This document shows, in pieces, positions 25,846 to 36,013 of a stretch of 64,000 bases of DNA. Every line of letters begins with the position of its first letter. Position 1 is the first letter of the stretch. A program made the translations under genes and the position numbers. The notes beneath the pieces were generated by a model. It made no database searches and had not been told where the DNA came from. It was given only the letters and a program-made list of their open reading frames with translations. Source of the DNA: Sphingopyxis sp. RIFCSPHIGHO2_12_FULL_65_19 (GTDB lineage: Bacteria; Pseudomonadota; Alphaproteobacteria; Sphingomonadales; Sphingomonadaceae); assembly GCF_001830555.1 (NCBI RefSeq), contig NZ_MIAM01000063.1:1-64000 (forward strand), in the 5' to 3' direction.

Positions 25846-27080
25846 CCGATCCAACCGCTTCTTCCGCGCCGATCGCGGCGCCCAAAGCCGACCCCGAAAC
25901 GCTCGTTCTGCGCGCGGCGCCGGGCCGCGTCACCCGTTTTCGCCGCGGTGCGATCGTCGCCATCGCTGCCGCCGGCTCGACCGCGATCATCGGCGTCGCC
26001 TGGCTGGCGCTCAAGCCCGCGACCCTGAGCCTGATCGCACGAAGCGATGAAAAGCTGGTTGGCGCGAAGGCGCCGCCTGATGCGCTCGCGGGCGCGCCGA
26101 CGAGCTATGGCGACGTGCCGAAGCTCGGGCTACCGCTTCCCGGTGATCTCGGGCGGCCGATCCTCGAGCGCCAGCGGCAGCTTGGCGGGATGGTTCCCCC
26201 TGACCCCGCTGCCGATGCGGTGAGCCGGGCCGCGCAGGAAGCCGAAGCCGAGCGCCAGCGCATCGCCGCTGAGCAGAAGGCCGCACGCGAGTCTGGCGTC
26301 ATGCTGCAATTGGCGGGCGGCGGTCGCGCCGCCGCCCCTGCACCGGTGACTACCGATGCAAGTGTTCCGCCAGCATCGGCCGAGACTGCCAAGCCGCTCC
26401 TCGACCCTGACCGAGATCCTAACGCCCAGGGGCGCAAGAACGAATTGGTCGGCCACGCCAATCGCGACGACGACATCAATCCGCACGCGCTGGCGCAGTC
26501 CGTATCGCCTTGGACCTTGCAGGCCGGCAGCATCATTGCCGCGAGCCTCATAACCGGGCTCAACTCGGATCTTCCCGGGCTCGTCACCGCGCAGATCACG
26601 GAGAACGTCTATGACAGTGTGACCGGGCGCGGTCTGCTCATTCCGCAAGGATCGCGGCTGATCGGCAGCTACGACAGCGTTGTAGCGTTTGGGCAGAGCC
26701 GTGCGCTGGTCGTCTGGCAGCGGATTATCCTGCCCGACGGCTCGTCGATTCGTATCGACAATGTGCCGGCGACCGATACGCAGGGCTATGCGGGTCTGTC
26801 CGACCGGATCGACCGGCATACTTGGCAACTTCTGAAGGGCGTCGCCCTGTCGACACTGCTGGGCGTCGGCACTGAATTGAGCTTCGGCAGCACCGAAAGC
26901 GACCTTGTCCGGGCGATCCGCGAGTCAGCGCAGCAGAGCGGCGCGCGCGCCGGCGATCAGCTCGTCACGCGCAATCTCAATATCCAGCCGACCTTGCGCG
27001 TGCGTCCCGGCTGGCCGCTACGGGTGGTCGTGCACAAAGACATCATATTGCCCGGACCCTGGGGAGGCCGTCATGGCTGA
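25842..27080 (+). CDS. trbI: Conjugal transfer protein TrbI (VirB10-like)
   Basis: SPWTLQAGSIIAASLITGLNSDLPGLVTAQITENVYDSVTGRGLLIPQGSRLIGSYDSVVAFGQSR. Confidence 0.95.
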   Translation: MTDPTASSAPIAAPKADPETLVLRAAPGRVTRFRRGAIVAIAAAGSTAIIGVAWLALKPATLSLIARSDEKLVGAKAPPDALAGAPTSYGDVPKLGLPLPGDLGRPILERQRQLGGMVPPDPAADAVSRAAQEAEAERQRIAAEQKAARESGVMLQLAGGGRAAAPAPVTTDASVPPASAETAKPLLDPDRDPNAQGRKNELVGHANRDDDINPHALAQSVSPWTLQAGSIIAASLITGLNSDLPGLVTAQITENVYDSVTGRGLLIPQGSRLIGSYDSVVAFGQSRALVVWQRIILPDGSSIRIDNVPATDTQGYAGLSDRIDRHTWQLLKGVALSTLLGVGTELSFGSTESDLVRAIRESAQQSGARAGDQLVTRNLNIQPTLRVRPGWPLRVVVHKDIILPGPWGGRHG

Positions 27081-27285
27081 TTTGAAGCTGCCAAGGCTGC
27101 CCGATCGGACGCCGGCTAAGATCACGATCAACGTCATGCCGGATCTCATCGAAGCGCTGAACGACTACGCCGAGGCCTATGAGGCGGCCTACGGCCGACG
27201 CGAGTCCGTACCGGACCTCATTCCATTCATGCTTAGCGGCTTCCTGGCGAGCGACCGCTCGTTCAGCCGGGCACGTAAGAAATAG
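27073..27285 (+). CDS. DUF2274 domain-containing protein
   Basis: MADLKLPRLPDRTPAKITINVMPDLIEALNDYAEAYEAAYGRRESVPDLIPFMLSGFLASDRSF; overlaps trbI end. Confidence 0.88.
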   Translation: MADLKLPRLPDRTPAKITINVMPDLIEALNDYAEAYEAAYGRRESVPDLIPFMLSGFLASDRSFSRARKK

Positions 27286-27289
27286 TCCG

Positions 27290-27523
27290 ATGTCGGCCCG
27301 GCAGCCTGCAACGAATGGCGACGACGCGCCCCCGATTGGGCCGATAAGCGTTCGCATTCCCGACGCAGTACGGATGACGGGGCTCAGCAAATCCAAGATC
27401 TACCAGCTCATCGCTTCCGGCGACATCGAGGCAGCCAAGGTCGGCCGTGCAACCGTGGTGTTTGTCGATAGTCTGCGGTCCTTTCTGCGATCACACTGTA
27501 AACAGCCGCGTTCTCGGGCGTAG
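27290..27523 (+). CDS. AlpA/excisionase-like helix-turn-helix protein
   Basis: ISVRIPDAVRMTGLSKSKIYQLIASGDIEAAKVGRATVVFVDSLRSFL. Confidence 0.8.
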   Translation: MSARQPATNGDDAPPIGPISVRIPDAVRMTGLSKSKIYQLIASGDIEAAKVGRATVVFVDSLRSFLRSHCKQPRSRA

Positions 27524-27654
27524 CAGGGATCGCGCATGTCGGCCTGTCGATATTTCGGCACGGCCTGTCGCGAAGGGGTAAAATTGGGGGTGGATTGAGC
27601 GGAATTATCGGCACGACGATCAAGAACGTTGTTATAAATCAGTATCTTATGTTT

Positions 27655-27681
27655 TTCGTGTGAATCCCTCCTCCGCTACCA
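27655..27681. other. Possible att scar: tRNA-Ser-3'-end-like segment
   Basis: ttcgtgtgaatccctcctccgctacca resembles a T-arm/acceptor 3' end with CCA; no complete tRNA upstream. Confidence 0.35.
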
Positions 27682-27870
27682 TCGCAAACCCCTTCAAACC
27701 TCGCATTTCCGGCAGTTTTATGCCAATCGTCGAGGTCGTTCCAATGATGGCAATTGCCTGTCCAGAATTGAGTTATTTGGACAACTCACGTCAGATTTGG
27801 ACCCGTTTGAACACAGGTTTCGCGAGAATTTTCGCGAGTGTTTCATGGCCTCGATCCCCTCGAGGTTACC

Positions 27871-28140
27871 ATGGCCAAAAGTGTAATTCTGACCCCCGCC
27901 CATATCGATAGGCTGAAGAGCGGTTCCCTGGCCGACCGGGAGGTCCCCGGCCTTTCCATCATCGTCCCCGGCCCCGACGGGAAGCAGTGGCGTTTCAAGG
28001 GCGTCGTTGCCGGCATCAGGAAAACCGCCGAATTGGTCCTTGGGGTCTCCCTACCTTCTCAATCGATGAGGCGCGTGAATGGGCAGCGCCGACCAGCAAG
28101 GGGGCCGCGCGAGGCGGGGATGGCGTTCGGGTATGGCAAG
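27871..28140 (+). pseudogene. Truncated, frameshifted tyrosine integrase remnant (DUF4102 N-terminal domain)
   Basis: DREVPGLSIIVPGPDGKQWRFKGVVAGIRKTAELVLG then, in another frame, GLPTFSIDEAREWA; no catalytic domain follows. Confidence 0.7.
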
Positions 28141-28314
28141 GGCTGTCTTGTCTGCGCCCAATCCCCGTCGTTGTCTTAAACGTCGGCAGCGCAGACCGGA
28201 GCCATATGCACGGTTCCGGGACGTCAGCTTTCGGCCAATAGCCGAGCAGCCATACAAGATGCGGCCATATTTGCGCACGGTAGCCAACGGCAAGAAGGCA
28301 GTATATTTCATTCA

Positions 28315-28328
28315 CACTCGTGCGAGTG
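28315..28328. promoter_or_regulatory. TetR-type operator-like palindrome CACTCGTGCGAGTG
   Basis: 6-bp perfect arms with 2-nt spacer upstream of the TonB receptor gene. Confidence 0.45.
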
Positions 28329-28406
28329 AATATTGACTCGTCATCGAACCGCTGCCATGAATGCGGCATGCCGACGATCGAGCGGCGATGAATGGGAGAG
28401 GGCAAG

Positions 28407-30707
28407 ATGAGGGTTCAATTGTTGGCGTCCGTATGCGCGGGCGCACTTTTCGCAATCCCGGCGGGTGCCGCCGCACAGGAGGCCGCCGAACCTGTCGCGC
28501 AGGCTGGCGAGGCGCCCGAGGGCAACGACATCATCGTCACCGCGACGCGCCGCGCCGAACGTATTCAGGATGTGCCGATCAGTATTTCCGCTTTTTCGCA
28601 GGAAGAGCTGACCGAAAAGGGCATCGTCGGTTATGAAGGCATCGGGCGCGAGACGCCGGGCGTCGTGCTCAACAAGCCGACTGCCAACTTCAACAATTTT
28701 ACCGCGCGCGGCATCGCGACCAACGGCTATAACGCCAATCTGCAAAGTTCGGTCGCAATCTATATCGACGAACTTCCCGTCTCGACGATTGGCAACACCA
28801 CCGTGGTCGACCCGAATTTGTTCGACGTCGAGCGCGTCGAATTCCTGCGCGGGCCCCAGGGGACGCTGTTCGGATCGGGTTCGCTGTCGGGCGCGATGCG
28901 CATCCTGCAAAAAAGCCCCGACCTCAATGATTTCGATGTGTCGGCGTTGGTCGACCTCGGGCTGACCGGCTCGGATTCGATCCGCCAGCGTTATAATGCG
29001 ATGGTCAATGTGCCGCTGGTCGACGACAAGCTCGCGCTGCGCGTCGTCGGCTTCTATCGCGATGAAGAGGGCTATCTCGACAATGTCGGGACGGGGGTCA
29101 AAAATTCCAACACGCTGATCGATTACGGTGGCCGCGCGACCTTGCTCTGGCGTCCGACCGACCGCCTGTCGATCAAGCTGCTCTGCAGCTATGAATATAG
29201 CAATCCCAAGGACAGCTCACTGACCAGCCCGTCGCTGGGGCGCAACAAGCGCATCTCGGACGAGCCCGATCGGTTTACCGGCAAGCAGCTGATTGCCAAC
29301 GCGACGATCGATTATGAGTTCGACTTTGCCAAGCTCACCAGTTCGTCGACCTATTCGGATTTCGAGCAGCGTTTCTATGTCGACCTCGCCGGCACCTTCG
29401 CGCCCGGCTCATTCCCCGGCGCGCCGATCGCCTTCGGGCTCGACGCCGATGGCTATGACAAGGTGTTTGTCCAGGAAACGCGCCTCGCGTCGACGCTCGA
29501 TGGGCCGTTCCAGTTCGTCGTCGGCGGCTTCTATCTCGATCGCCGCCGCGACGTCGATTATTTCTACCGATCGAACCCGGCATTTCTCGCGGCAAGGGGT
29601 ATCACGGGACTTCCGGACAAATATTTCCAGAAGCAATATACCCACTCGCTGAGCAAGGAACTCGCGGGTTTCGGTGAGCTGACCTATCGTTTCTCGGACA
29701 AATTCTGGCTGACCGGCGGCATGCGTTACGGCGAAACCTCGGCGCAGGGCTTCACCGAAGCGGGCGGCTATCTCGCGACGGCGTTCGGCTTCAACTATTA
29801 TGACTATGCGCTGCTTGGCCTTCCGGTGAATTTTGACACCTTCACCCCCTATGCCGCCGTCGAAGGCGTCAAGGCGAAGGGGTCGAAACCGTCGTGGAAG
29901 GCGAGCGCGACCTTCAAACCGAGCGACTCGCTCACCACCTACGCGACCTTCTCGACAGGGTTCCGCGCCCCGATCGTCAATGCCTTCGCCGGTCGGCCGA
30001 GCCTTGTCGACCCGAACGATCTGACTATTCCGTTCGGCGCCAGCTCAGACGATCTCAAAAGCTATGAGATCGGCGCAAAGGGCCGCTGGCTCGGCGGGCG
30101 TGTCAGCATGAACGTCGCTTTCTACCAGATCGATTGGAACAATATCCAGGCGCAGGCGAACCGCGTGTCGGACTCGGTGCAATTCGCGACCAATATTGGT
30201 GCCGCGCGCAGCAAGGGTTTCGAGTTCGAGGTCGGGGTGGTTCCCGCGACGGGCTGGGCGATCGGATTCAACGGCGCCTATAATGACGCGAAGATCACCA
30301 AATTGTCGCCCGAAGAGGCGGCGATCTCGGGTGCCGTGCTCGGCCACCGCCTGTCGGCCCCGCGCATCCAGGGTTCGGCCTATATGTCGTACAGCTTCAA
30401 GCTCGCGACCGACGTCGATGCGATGCTGGCGGTCAATGCGCAGCATATCGGGTCGTATAACAGCAGCTTCCCGAACACGCCGGGCTTGCCGAATGTCCCG
30501 CTTTCGACCTTTGGAAAGACGGACGCCTACAGCAACGTGAACCTCAGCTTCGGGCTGAAAAAGGGTGATATCTCGGCGCAGCTCTATGTCGAAAATCTCT
30601 TCGACGATCATTCGATCACCTACATCCACCCCGAAGCCTTCCTCGTCAGCCGCTTCGGCACGATGCGCCCGCGGACCTTCGGCATTCGCCTCGGCTACGG
30701 GCTCTAA
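28407..30707 (+). CDS. TonB-dependent receptor
   Basis: NDIIVTATRRAERIQDVPISISAFSQEEL...VERVEFLRGPQGTLFGSGSLSGAMRI; C-terminal barrel strand. Confidence 0.95.
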   Translation: MRVQLLASVCAGALFAIPAGAAAQEAAEPVAQAGEAPEGNDIIVTATRRAERIQDVPISISAFSQEELTEKGIVGYEGIGRETPGVVLNKPTANFNNFTARGIATNGYNANLQSSVAIYIDELPVSTIGNTTVVDPNLFDVERVEFLRGPQGTLFGSGSLSGAMRILQKSPDLNDFDVSALVDLGLTGSDSIRQRYNAMVNVPLVDDKLALRVVGFYRDEEGYLDNVGTGVKNSNTLIDYGGRATLLWRPTDRLSIKLLCSYEYSNPKDSSLTSPSLGRNKRISDEPDRFTGKQLIANATIDYEFDFAKLTSSSTYSDFEQRFYVDLAGTFAPGSFPGAPIAFGLDADGYDKVFVQETRLASTLDGPFQFVVGGFYLDRRRDVDYFYRSNPAFLAARGITGLPDKYFQKQYTHSLSKELAGFGELTYRFSDKFWLTGGMRYGETSAQGFTEAGGYLATAFGFNYYDYALLGLPVNFDTFTPYAAVEGVKAKGSKPSWKASATFKPSDSLTTYATFSTGFRAPIVNAFAGRPSLVDPNDLTIPFGASSDDLKSYEIGAKGRWLGGRVSMNVAFYQIDWNNIQAQANRVSDSVQFATNIGAARSKGFEFEVGVVPATGWAIGFNGAYNDAKITKLSPEEAAISGAVLGHRLSAPRIQGSAYMSYSFKLATDVDAMLAVNAQHIGSYNSSFPNTPGLPNVPLSTFGKTDAYSNVNLSFGLKKGDISAQLYVENLFDDHSITYIHPEAFLVSRFGTMRPRTFGIRLGYGL

Positions 30708-30710
30708 GCG

Positions 30711-32024
30711 ATGGCGGGCGCAGAAGCCTCCCTCCCCCCGGCCGGAGCGTCCACTCGGTCGGGGGGCAATCCGACGTTCGTGCTGGGGATGCTCTGCTTC
30801 GTCTATGTGCTGAACTTCCTCGACCGGCAGCTGCTGTCGATCCTCGCCAAGCCGATCCAGGATGCGCTCCAGATCAGCGACGGCCAGCTCGGGCTAATCA
30901 GCGGGCTTTATTTCGCGATGTTCTATTGCTTCATCGCGATCCCGGTCGGCTGGTTCGCCGACCGGACCAGCCGCGTCGGCGTGCTGTCGGCCGCCTGCGC
31001 GATCTGGAGCGGCGCGACCGTGGCGTGCGGCATGGCGGCCAATTATACGCAGCTGGTGGTTGCGCGCATGGTCGTCGGGTTCGGCGAGGCGGGGGGCGTG
31101 CCGCCCTCCTATGCGATCATCACCGACACCTATCCGCCCGGCAAGCGCGCTGCGGCGCTCGGCATCTTCAACCTCGGTCCGGCGATCGGCGCGGCGGCCG
31201 GGGTCGCGTTCGGCGCCGCGATCGCCGAGCGGTTCGGCTGGCGCATCCCCTTTATCGCGGTGGGCGTGATCGGGATCGTGACCGCATTGGCGGTCTGGCT
31301 GACGGTGCGCGAGCCGACCCGTGGCGCGACCGATGCGGCGCCTTCTGCGAACTCCGACGACAAGGCGGCTTTCTGGCCGACGGTGCGCATGTTCCTGTCG
31401 CATCCGATCCTGATGCTCGCCGCGCTGGGCAGCGGCGCGACGCAGTTCGTTACCTATGGCCTCGGCAATTTCGCGGTGCTGTTCCTGATGCGCGAAAAGG
31501 GCATGGAACTGGGCGACGTCGCGATCTGGTATGCGCTGGTGCTGCTGATCGGCATGGGCGGCGGGATGGTCATATCGGGCCGCGTCATCGACCGGATGGT
31601 GCGCAAGTCGCGCGCCGGCTATGCGATTGCGCCGGCGCTTTCGCTGGTGGTCGCGATGCCCTTTTACATCGCCTTCGTGTGGGCGCCGGGGTGGCCGCTC
31701 GCGCTCGCGCTGCTCACTGTCGTGATGATCTTCAACTATTTCTACCTCTCGGCCTCGGTCGCGCTGGTGCAGGAGGAAGTGAAACCGAACCAACGCGTGC
31801 TGGCGGGCGCGCTGCTGCTGCTCATCATGAACTTCATCGGTTTGGGGCTGGGGCCGACATGGGTCGGCTTTGCCAGCGACTGGTTCAAGGCGCAGGGCGA
31901 CCTCCACGGGCTGCAAACCGCACTCTACACGCTGACGCCCTTTTATCTGATCGCGATCGGTCTTTTCCTCTGGCTCGCGCGGCGGCTGCGCCGAGAGGAT
32001 AATCGGGAGGAGCCACAGGCATGA
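30711..32024 (+). CDS. MFS transporter
   Basis: VLNFLDRQLLSILAKPIQDALQISDGQLGLISGLYFAMFYCFIAIPVGWFADRTSR. Confidence 0.94.
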   Translation: MAGAEASLPPAGASTRSGGNPTFVLGMLCFVYVLNFLDRQLLSILAKPIQDALQISDGQLGLISGLYFAMFYCFIAIPVGWFADRTSRVGVLSAACAIWSGATVACGMAANYTQLVVARMVVGFGEAGGVPPSYAIITDTYPPGKRAAALGIFNLGPAIGAAAGVAFGAAIAERFGWRIPFIAVGVIGIVTALAVWLTVREPTRGATDAAPSANSDDKAAFWPTVRMFLSHPILMLAALGSGATQFVTYGLGNFAVLFLMREKGMELGDVAIWYALVLLIGMGGGMVISGRVIDRMVRKSRAGYAIAPALSLVVAMPFYIAFVWAPGWPLALALLTVVMIFNYFYLSASVALVQEEVKPNQRVLAGALLLLIMNFIGLGLGPTWVGFASDWFKAQGDLHGLQTALYTLTPFYLIAIGLFLWLARRLRREDNREEPQA

Positions 32025-33649
32025 AGAAACTATATCGCGCATTATCGGCGGCCGGACTGTTGATGGCGGCGCCCGCGGTCGCTGCAAGCCCGGTGGTGGA
32101 GGCGCCCGCGGGCACCGTCGAGGGCAAGACCGTCGGCAAGGTCCGCGCGTTCAAGGGCATTCCTTTCGCGCAGCCGCCGGTCGGGCCGCTGCGCTGGAAA
32201 GCCCCGCAGCCGCTGCCAACATGGCAGGGCGTGCGCAAGGCGCAGAGCTTCGGTGCCGCCTGTATCCAGCCGCGCCCGAACGCGGTGCATATCTATGCCA
32301 ACCCGCCCGCGAAGATTTCCGAGGATTGCCTCACGCTCAACATATGGGCGCCCGAACAGATCAAGGATGCGCCGGTCATCGTGTGGATACACGGCGGCGC
32401 GCTCGCGACCGGCTACAGCCATGAGGGCATGTATGACGGCGCCAAGCTCGCGGCGCGCGGCGCGATCGTCGTGTCGATCAATTACCGCCTCGGCGTACTT
32501 GGCTATATGGCGCACCCTGGACTCAGCGCGGAATCGCCCGACGGCGTGTCGGGCAATTACGGGCTGCTCGACCAGATCGCTGCGCTCGAGTGGGTGAAGG
32601 CCAATATAGGCGCATTTGGCGGCGACGCGGCCAATGTCACCATCGCGGGCGAGTCGGCGGGGGCGCTCAGCGTTCTGTATCTGATGGCGTCGCCCAAGGC
32701 GCGCGGCCTGTTCCACAAGGCGATCGCGCAGAGCGCCTATATGATCTCGACCCCGTCGCTGAAGGAGGTTCGCCACGGCGAGCCCGCTGCGGAAGCGACG
32801 GGCGAAAGGGTCGCCGCCGCGCTCGGCGCCGCCGACATCGCCGCGCTCCGCAAGGTCGATCCGGTCGCGCTGACCGATGGCGCAGCCAAGGCAGGTTACT
32901 TTCCATGGGGCACCGTCGACGGCAAGATTTTGCCTGACCAGCTCGTCGATATCTTCGACCGCGGCGAGCAGGCGCCGGTGCCGGTGATCGCCGGGTTCAA
33001 CATCGGCGAAATCCGCTCGCTGCGCATGCTGGCGCCGCCGGTTCCCGCCAATGCCGCGGCTTATGAAGCCGCAATACGGGAACGCTATGGCGACCTCGCC
33101 GATGCCTGGCTCAAGCTCTATCCCGCGACGAACCTCGCCGAAACGATCCTCGCGACGCCGCGCGATGCGCTCTATGGCTGGACGTCCGAACGGCTCGCGA
33201 TCAAGCAGACCGCGCTAGGCCAGCCTGCCTATCTTTACCTCTTCGACCACGGCTATCCGACGGCGAGCGAATATGGGCTGCACGGCTTCCACGCTGCCGA
33301 AATTCCGTTCGTGTTTGGCACCGCTGGCGATACACCGCCCTATTGGCCCAAGATCCCCGACACGGTAGCCGAGCGCCGTTTCGCGACTGCGATGGGCGAT
33401 TACTGGGTCTCTTTCGCCAAAACGGGAAAACCCGAGGCGCCGGGGCAGGCGGCCTGGCGCCCCTATGGCAAGGACGCCGCTTTCATGGCCTTCGCCGATA
33501 TCCCACGCGCCGGCACACGGCTGATGCCGGCCATGTACGCGCTGCACGAAGCTGCGGTCTGCCGTCGCCGAGCGGCGGGTAACCAGCCGTGGAACTGGAA
33601 CACCGGCATCGTCTCGCCCGTCCTCGCGAAGGACGCAAATTGTCCATGA
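32021..33649 (+). CDS. Carboxylesterase type B family protein
   Basis: FKGIPFAQPPVGPLRWKAPQP; SEDCLTLNIWAP; VTIAGESAGALSVLYLM. Confidence 0.95.
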   Translation: MKKLYRALSAAGLLMAAPAVAASPVVEAPAGTVEGKTVGKVRAFKGIPFAQPPVGPLRWKAPQPLPTWQGVRKAQSFGAACIQPRPNAVHIYANPPAKISEDCLTLNIWAPEQIKDAPVIVWIHGGALATGYSHEGMYDGAKLAARGAIVVSINYRLGVLGYMAHPGLSAESPDGVSGNYGLLDQIAALEWVKANIGAFGGDAANVTIAGESAGALSVLYLMASPKARGLFHKAIAQSAYMISTPSLKEVRHGEPAAEATGERVAAALGAADIAALRKVDPVALTDGAAKAGYFPWGTVDGKILPDQLVDIFDRGEQAPVPVIAGFNIGEIRSLRMLAPPVPANAAAYEAAIRERYGDLADAWLKLYPATNLAETILATPRDALYGWTSERLAIKQTALGQPAYLYLFDHGYPTASEYGLHGFHAAEIPFVFGTAGDTPPYWPKIPDTVAERRFATAMGDYWVSFAKTGKPEAPGQAAWRPYGKDAAFMAFADIPRAGTRLMPAMYALHEAAVCRRRAAGNQPWNWNTGIVSPVLAKDANCP

Positions 33650-35232
33650 TCCACGGTATGATGCAGGATTACCCGCTGACCCTCGACAAATTCCTCGACC
33701 ATGCCGCCCGCTGGCATGGCGAGGCCGAGGTCGTCACCGCGCGCGAGGACGGGAGCATCGGCCGGATCGGCTATGCCCCGCTCCGCGCCCGCAGCCTTGC
33801 GATTTCGTCGCTGCTCGCTGGCTTCGGGGTGGGCGAGGGCGACTGCATCGCGACGCTCGCATGGAACAGCCAGGCGCATGTCGAGACCTGGTATGCGACG
33901 ATGGGGATCGGCGCGGTCTGCCATACGCTCAATCCGCGCCTGACCGCCCCGCAACTCGCCGCGATGGCGGTGCAATCGGGGGCGAAGTTGCTGATCGTCA
34001 GCGCCGACCTGTTGCCGCTCGCGCGGTCGATCGTGGATCTCGCGCCGGCGATCGGGCAGGTGTGGGTGATCGACGGGTCGGCCGGGGATTGGTCCGCCGC
34101 CGCGCCGCCGCTTCACGAACTCGGAGCCCTGATCGCCGACGCCCCAGGCGGGATCTTATGGGGCGGCTTCGACGAAAACTCGCCCGCCGGCCTCTGCTTC
34201 ACGTCGGGAACGACGGGGGCGCCGAAGGGCGTCACCTACACGCACCGCGCAAGCTTCCTGCACACGCTGCGTGCGTTGCAGGCCGACGTGATGGCCTTCA
34301 CCCACCGCGATGCAGTGCTCGCGGTCGTGCCCATGTTTCACGCCAACGCCTGGGGCTTGCCTTTTGCGTTGCCCGCGGTCGGCGGCAAGCTGGTGCTCCC
34401 TGGTCGGCAGGCCGACGGCGCCAGCCTCGCGCGGCTGATCGCGGCTGAGGGCGTCACGGTCGGGGTCGGGGTTCCGACGGTGTGGCTCGGCGTCGTCGAA
34501 CATATCGAGGCGACGGGCGGCGAACTGCCTTCGCTCAAACGCATTATCGTCGGCGGCGCGCCGATGGCGCCCGCGTTGATGGCGCGCATCGAGCGACGCC
34601 TTGGCGTCACCGTCCAGACGAGCTGGGGCATGACCGAATTGTCGCCGCTCGGCACGATCGCACCGCCGGACGATCCGCTGCGCACCGCATCGGTGTCGGG
34701 ACGACCGGCGGTCGGCGTCGACCTGTTGCTCACCGATGCCGCCGGAGCGGCGCTTCCCGAACAGCGCGGGGTTGAGGGGCATCTTCGCGTTCGCGGGGCG
34801 GCGGTGGTCGAACGCTATTTCGGGCAAGCGGAGTCTGCGACCGACGATGATGGCTGGTTCGCGACCGGCGATCTCGCGCGGATCGATGCGCGCGGCAATC
34901 TGTCGATCACCGGCCGTGCCAAGGATCTGATCAAATCGGGCGGTGAGTGGATCAACCCCGCCGAGATCGAGGCCGTGGTCGGCGCGCTGCCGCAGGTGTC
35001 GCTTGCCGCAGTGATCGGCCGCGAAGATCCCAAATGGGGCGAGCGGCCGGTGCTGCTCGTCGAACTCGCCTCGGGCATAGAAATCAGCGATGCTGACCTG
35101 CTCGCGCCGCTTGCGGGCCGCGTTGCGCCTTGGTGGATTCCCGATGCCGTCGTGCGCCTTTCCGCCATGCCGCTGGCGCCGACCGGAAAAATCGATAAGA
35201 TTCGCTTGCGGAATGACTATGGCGCGGGTTGA
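33646..35232 (+). CDS. Long-chain-type AMP-dependent acyl-CoA synthetase
   Basis: LCFTSGTTGAPKGVTYTHRA; GWFATGDLARIDARGNLSITGRAKDLIKSGGEWINPAEIE. Confidence 0.95.
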   Translation: MIHGMMQDYPLTLDKFLDHAARWHGEAEVVTAREDGSIGRIGYAPLRARSLAISSLLAGFGVGEGDCIATLAWNSQAHVETWYATMGIGAVCHTLNPRLTAPQLAAMAVQSGAKLLIVSADLLPLARSIVDLAPAIGQVWVIDGSAGDWSAAAPPLHELGALIADAPGGILWGGFDENSPAGLCFTSGTTGAPKGVTYTHRASFLHTLRALQADVMAFTHRDAVLAVVPMFHANAWGLPFALPAVGGKLVLPGRQADGASLARLIAAEGVTVGVGVPTVWLGVVEHIEATGGELPSLKRIIVGGAPMAPALMARIERRLGVTVQTSWGMTELSPLGTIAPPDDPLRTASVSGRPAVGVDLLLTDAAGAALPEQRGVEGHLRVRGAAVVERYFGQAESATDDDGWFATGDLARIDARGNLSITGRAKDLIKSGGEWINPAEIEAVVGALPQVSLAAVIGREDPKWGERPVLLVELASGIEISDADLLAPLAGRVAPWWIPDAVVRLSAMPLAPTGKIDKIRLRNDYGAG

Positions 35233-35971
35233 TCGGCACGGGGACGTTGCGGCAGGGGCGGCAACGGAAGAGATATTGGAAGTCGGAAGAGTGGCAGAAC
35301 AGGCGAAAACGCGTCGGCGATCGACCAAGGCCGAACAGCGCGCCGAAACGATGGAGCAGATCCTCGACGAGGCCGAACTGCTGTTTTCGCGCCATGGCCT
35401 GCACGGGGTGACGCTGAAGGATGTCGCAAAGCGCGTCGGTGTGCACCACACGCTGCTCAACTATTATTTCGAGGACAAGAAAAAGCTGTTCGATGCGGTC
35501 TTCGCGCGCCGCGCCGTGGTGACGAGCACCAAGCGGATGCAGGCGCTCGACGAATATGATCGCGCGAGCGGCGGCAAACCGACGATTGAGGGGGCGCTCC
35601 ACGCCTTCCTCGACACCGACCTCGATCTTTATATCCACGGCGGCGATGGCTGGAAAAATTACGGCGCGCTCGGTGCGCAGGTCGCCAATACCCCTGAATG
35701 GGGTGCCGAGCTGATGGACAGCCATTTCGACCCGGTGGTGCTCCGCCTGATCGATCTTTTGAAGAAGGCGATGCCCGATTGCGCCGAAGAGGATATCTTC
35801 TGGGGCTATCATTTCGTGACCGGCGCGCTGATGGTCACGCTCGCGCGCACCGGGCGCATCGACAAGCTCTCCGGCGGCGTCTGCAAGTCTGAAGACTTTG
35901 AAGCGATCAAGGCCCGGATGGCCTCGTTCATGGCGGCGGGCTTCCGGCAAATCTGTAACAAGAAGGCGTAG
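35213..35971 (+). CDS. TetR/AcrR family regulator
   Basis: ILDEAELLFSRHGLHGVTLKDVAKRVGVHHTLLNYYFEDKKKLFDAVFARR; overlaps end of the ligase gene. Confidence 0.92.
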   Translation: MTMARVDRHGDVAAGAATEEILEVGRVAEQAKTRRRSTKAEQRAETMEQILDEAELLFSRHGLHGVTLKDVAKRVGVHHTLLNYYFEDKKKLFDAVFARRAVVTSTKRMQALDEYDRASGGKPTIEGALHAFLDTDLDLYIHGGDGWKNYGALGAQVANTPEWGAELMDSHFDPVVLRLIDLLKKAMPDCAEEDIFWGYHFVTGALMVTLARTGRIDKLSGGVCKSEDFEAIKARMASFMAAGFRQICNKKA

Positions 35972-36013
35972 GCGACGGGCGAATGACGCCTCCGGATTGC
36001 GCTCGTTCAAAAT

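Noticed and set aside
27655-27681. Complete tRNA-Ser gene
   Set aside because: Only a 3'-end-like segment is visible; no D-arm, anticodon arm or 5' acceptor strand upstream.
30926-32002. 358-aa plus-frame ORF inside the MFS gene
   Set aside because: Alternative-frame Arg/Ala-rich translation with no domain signal.
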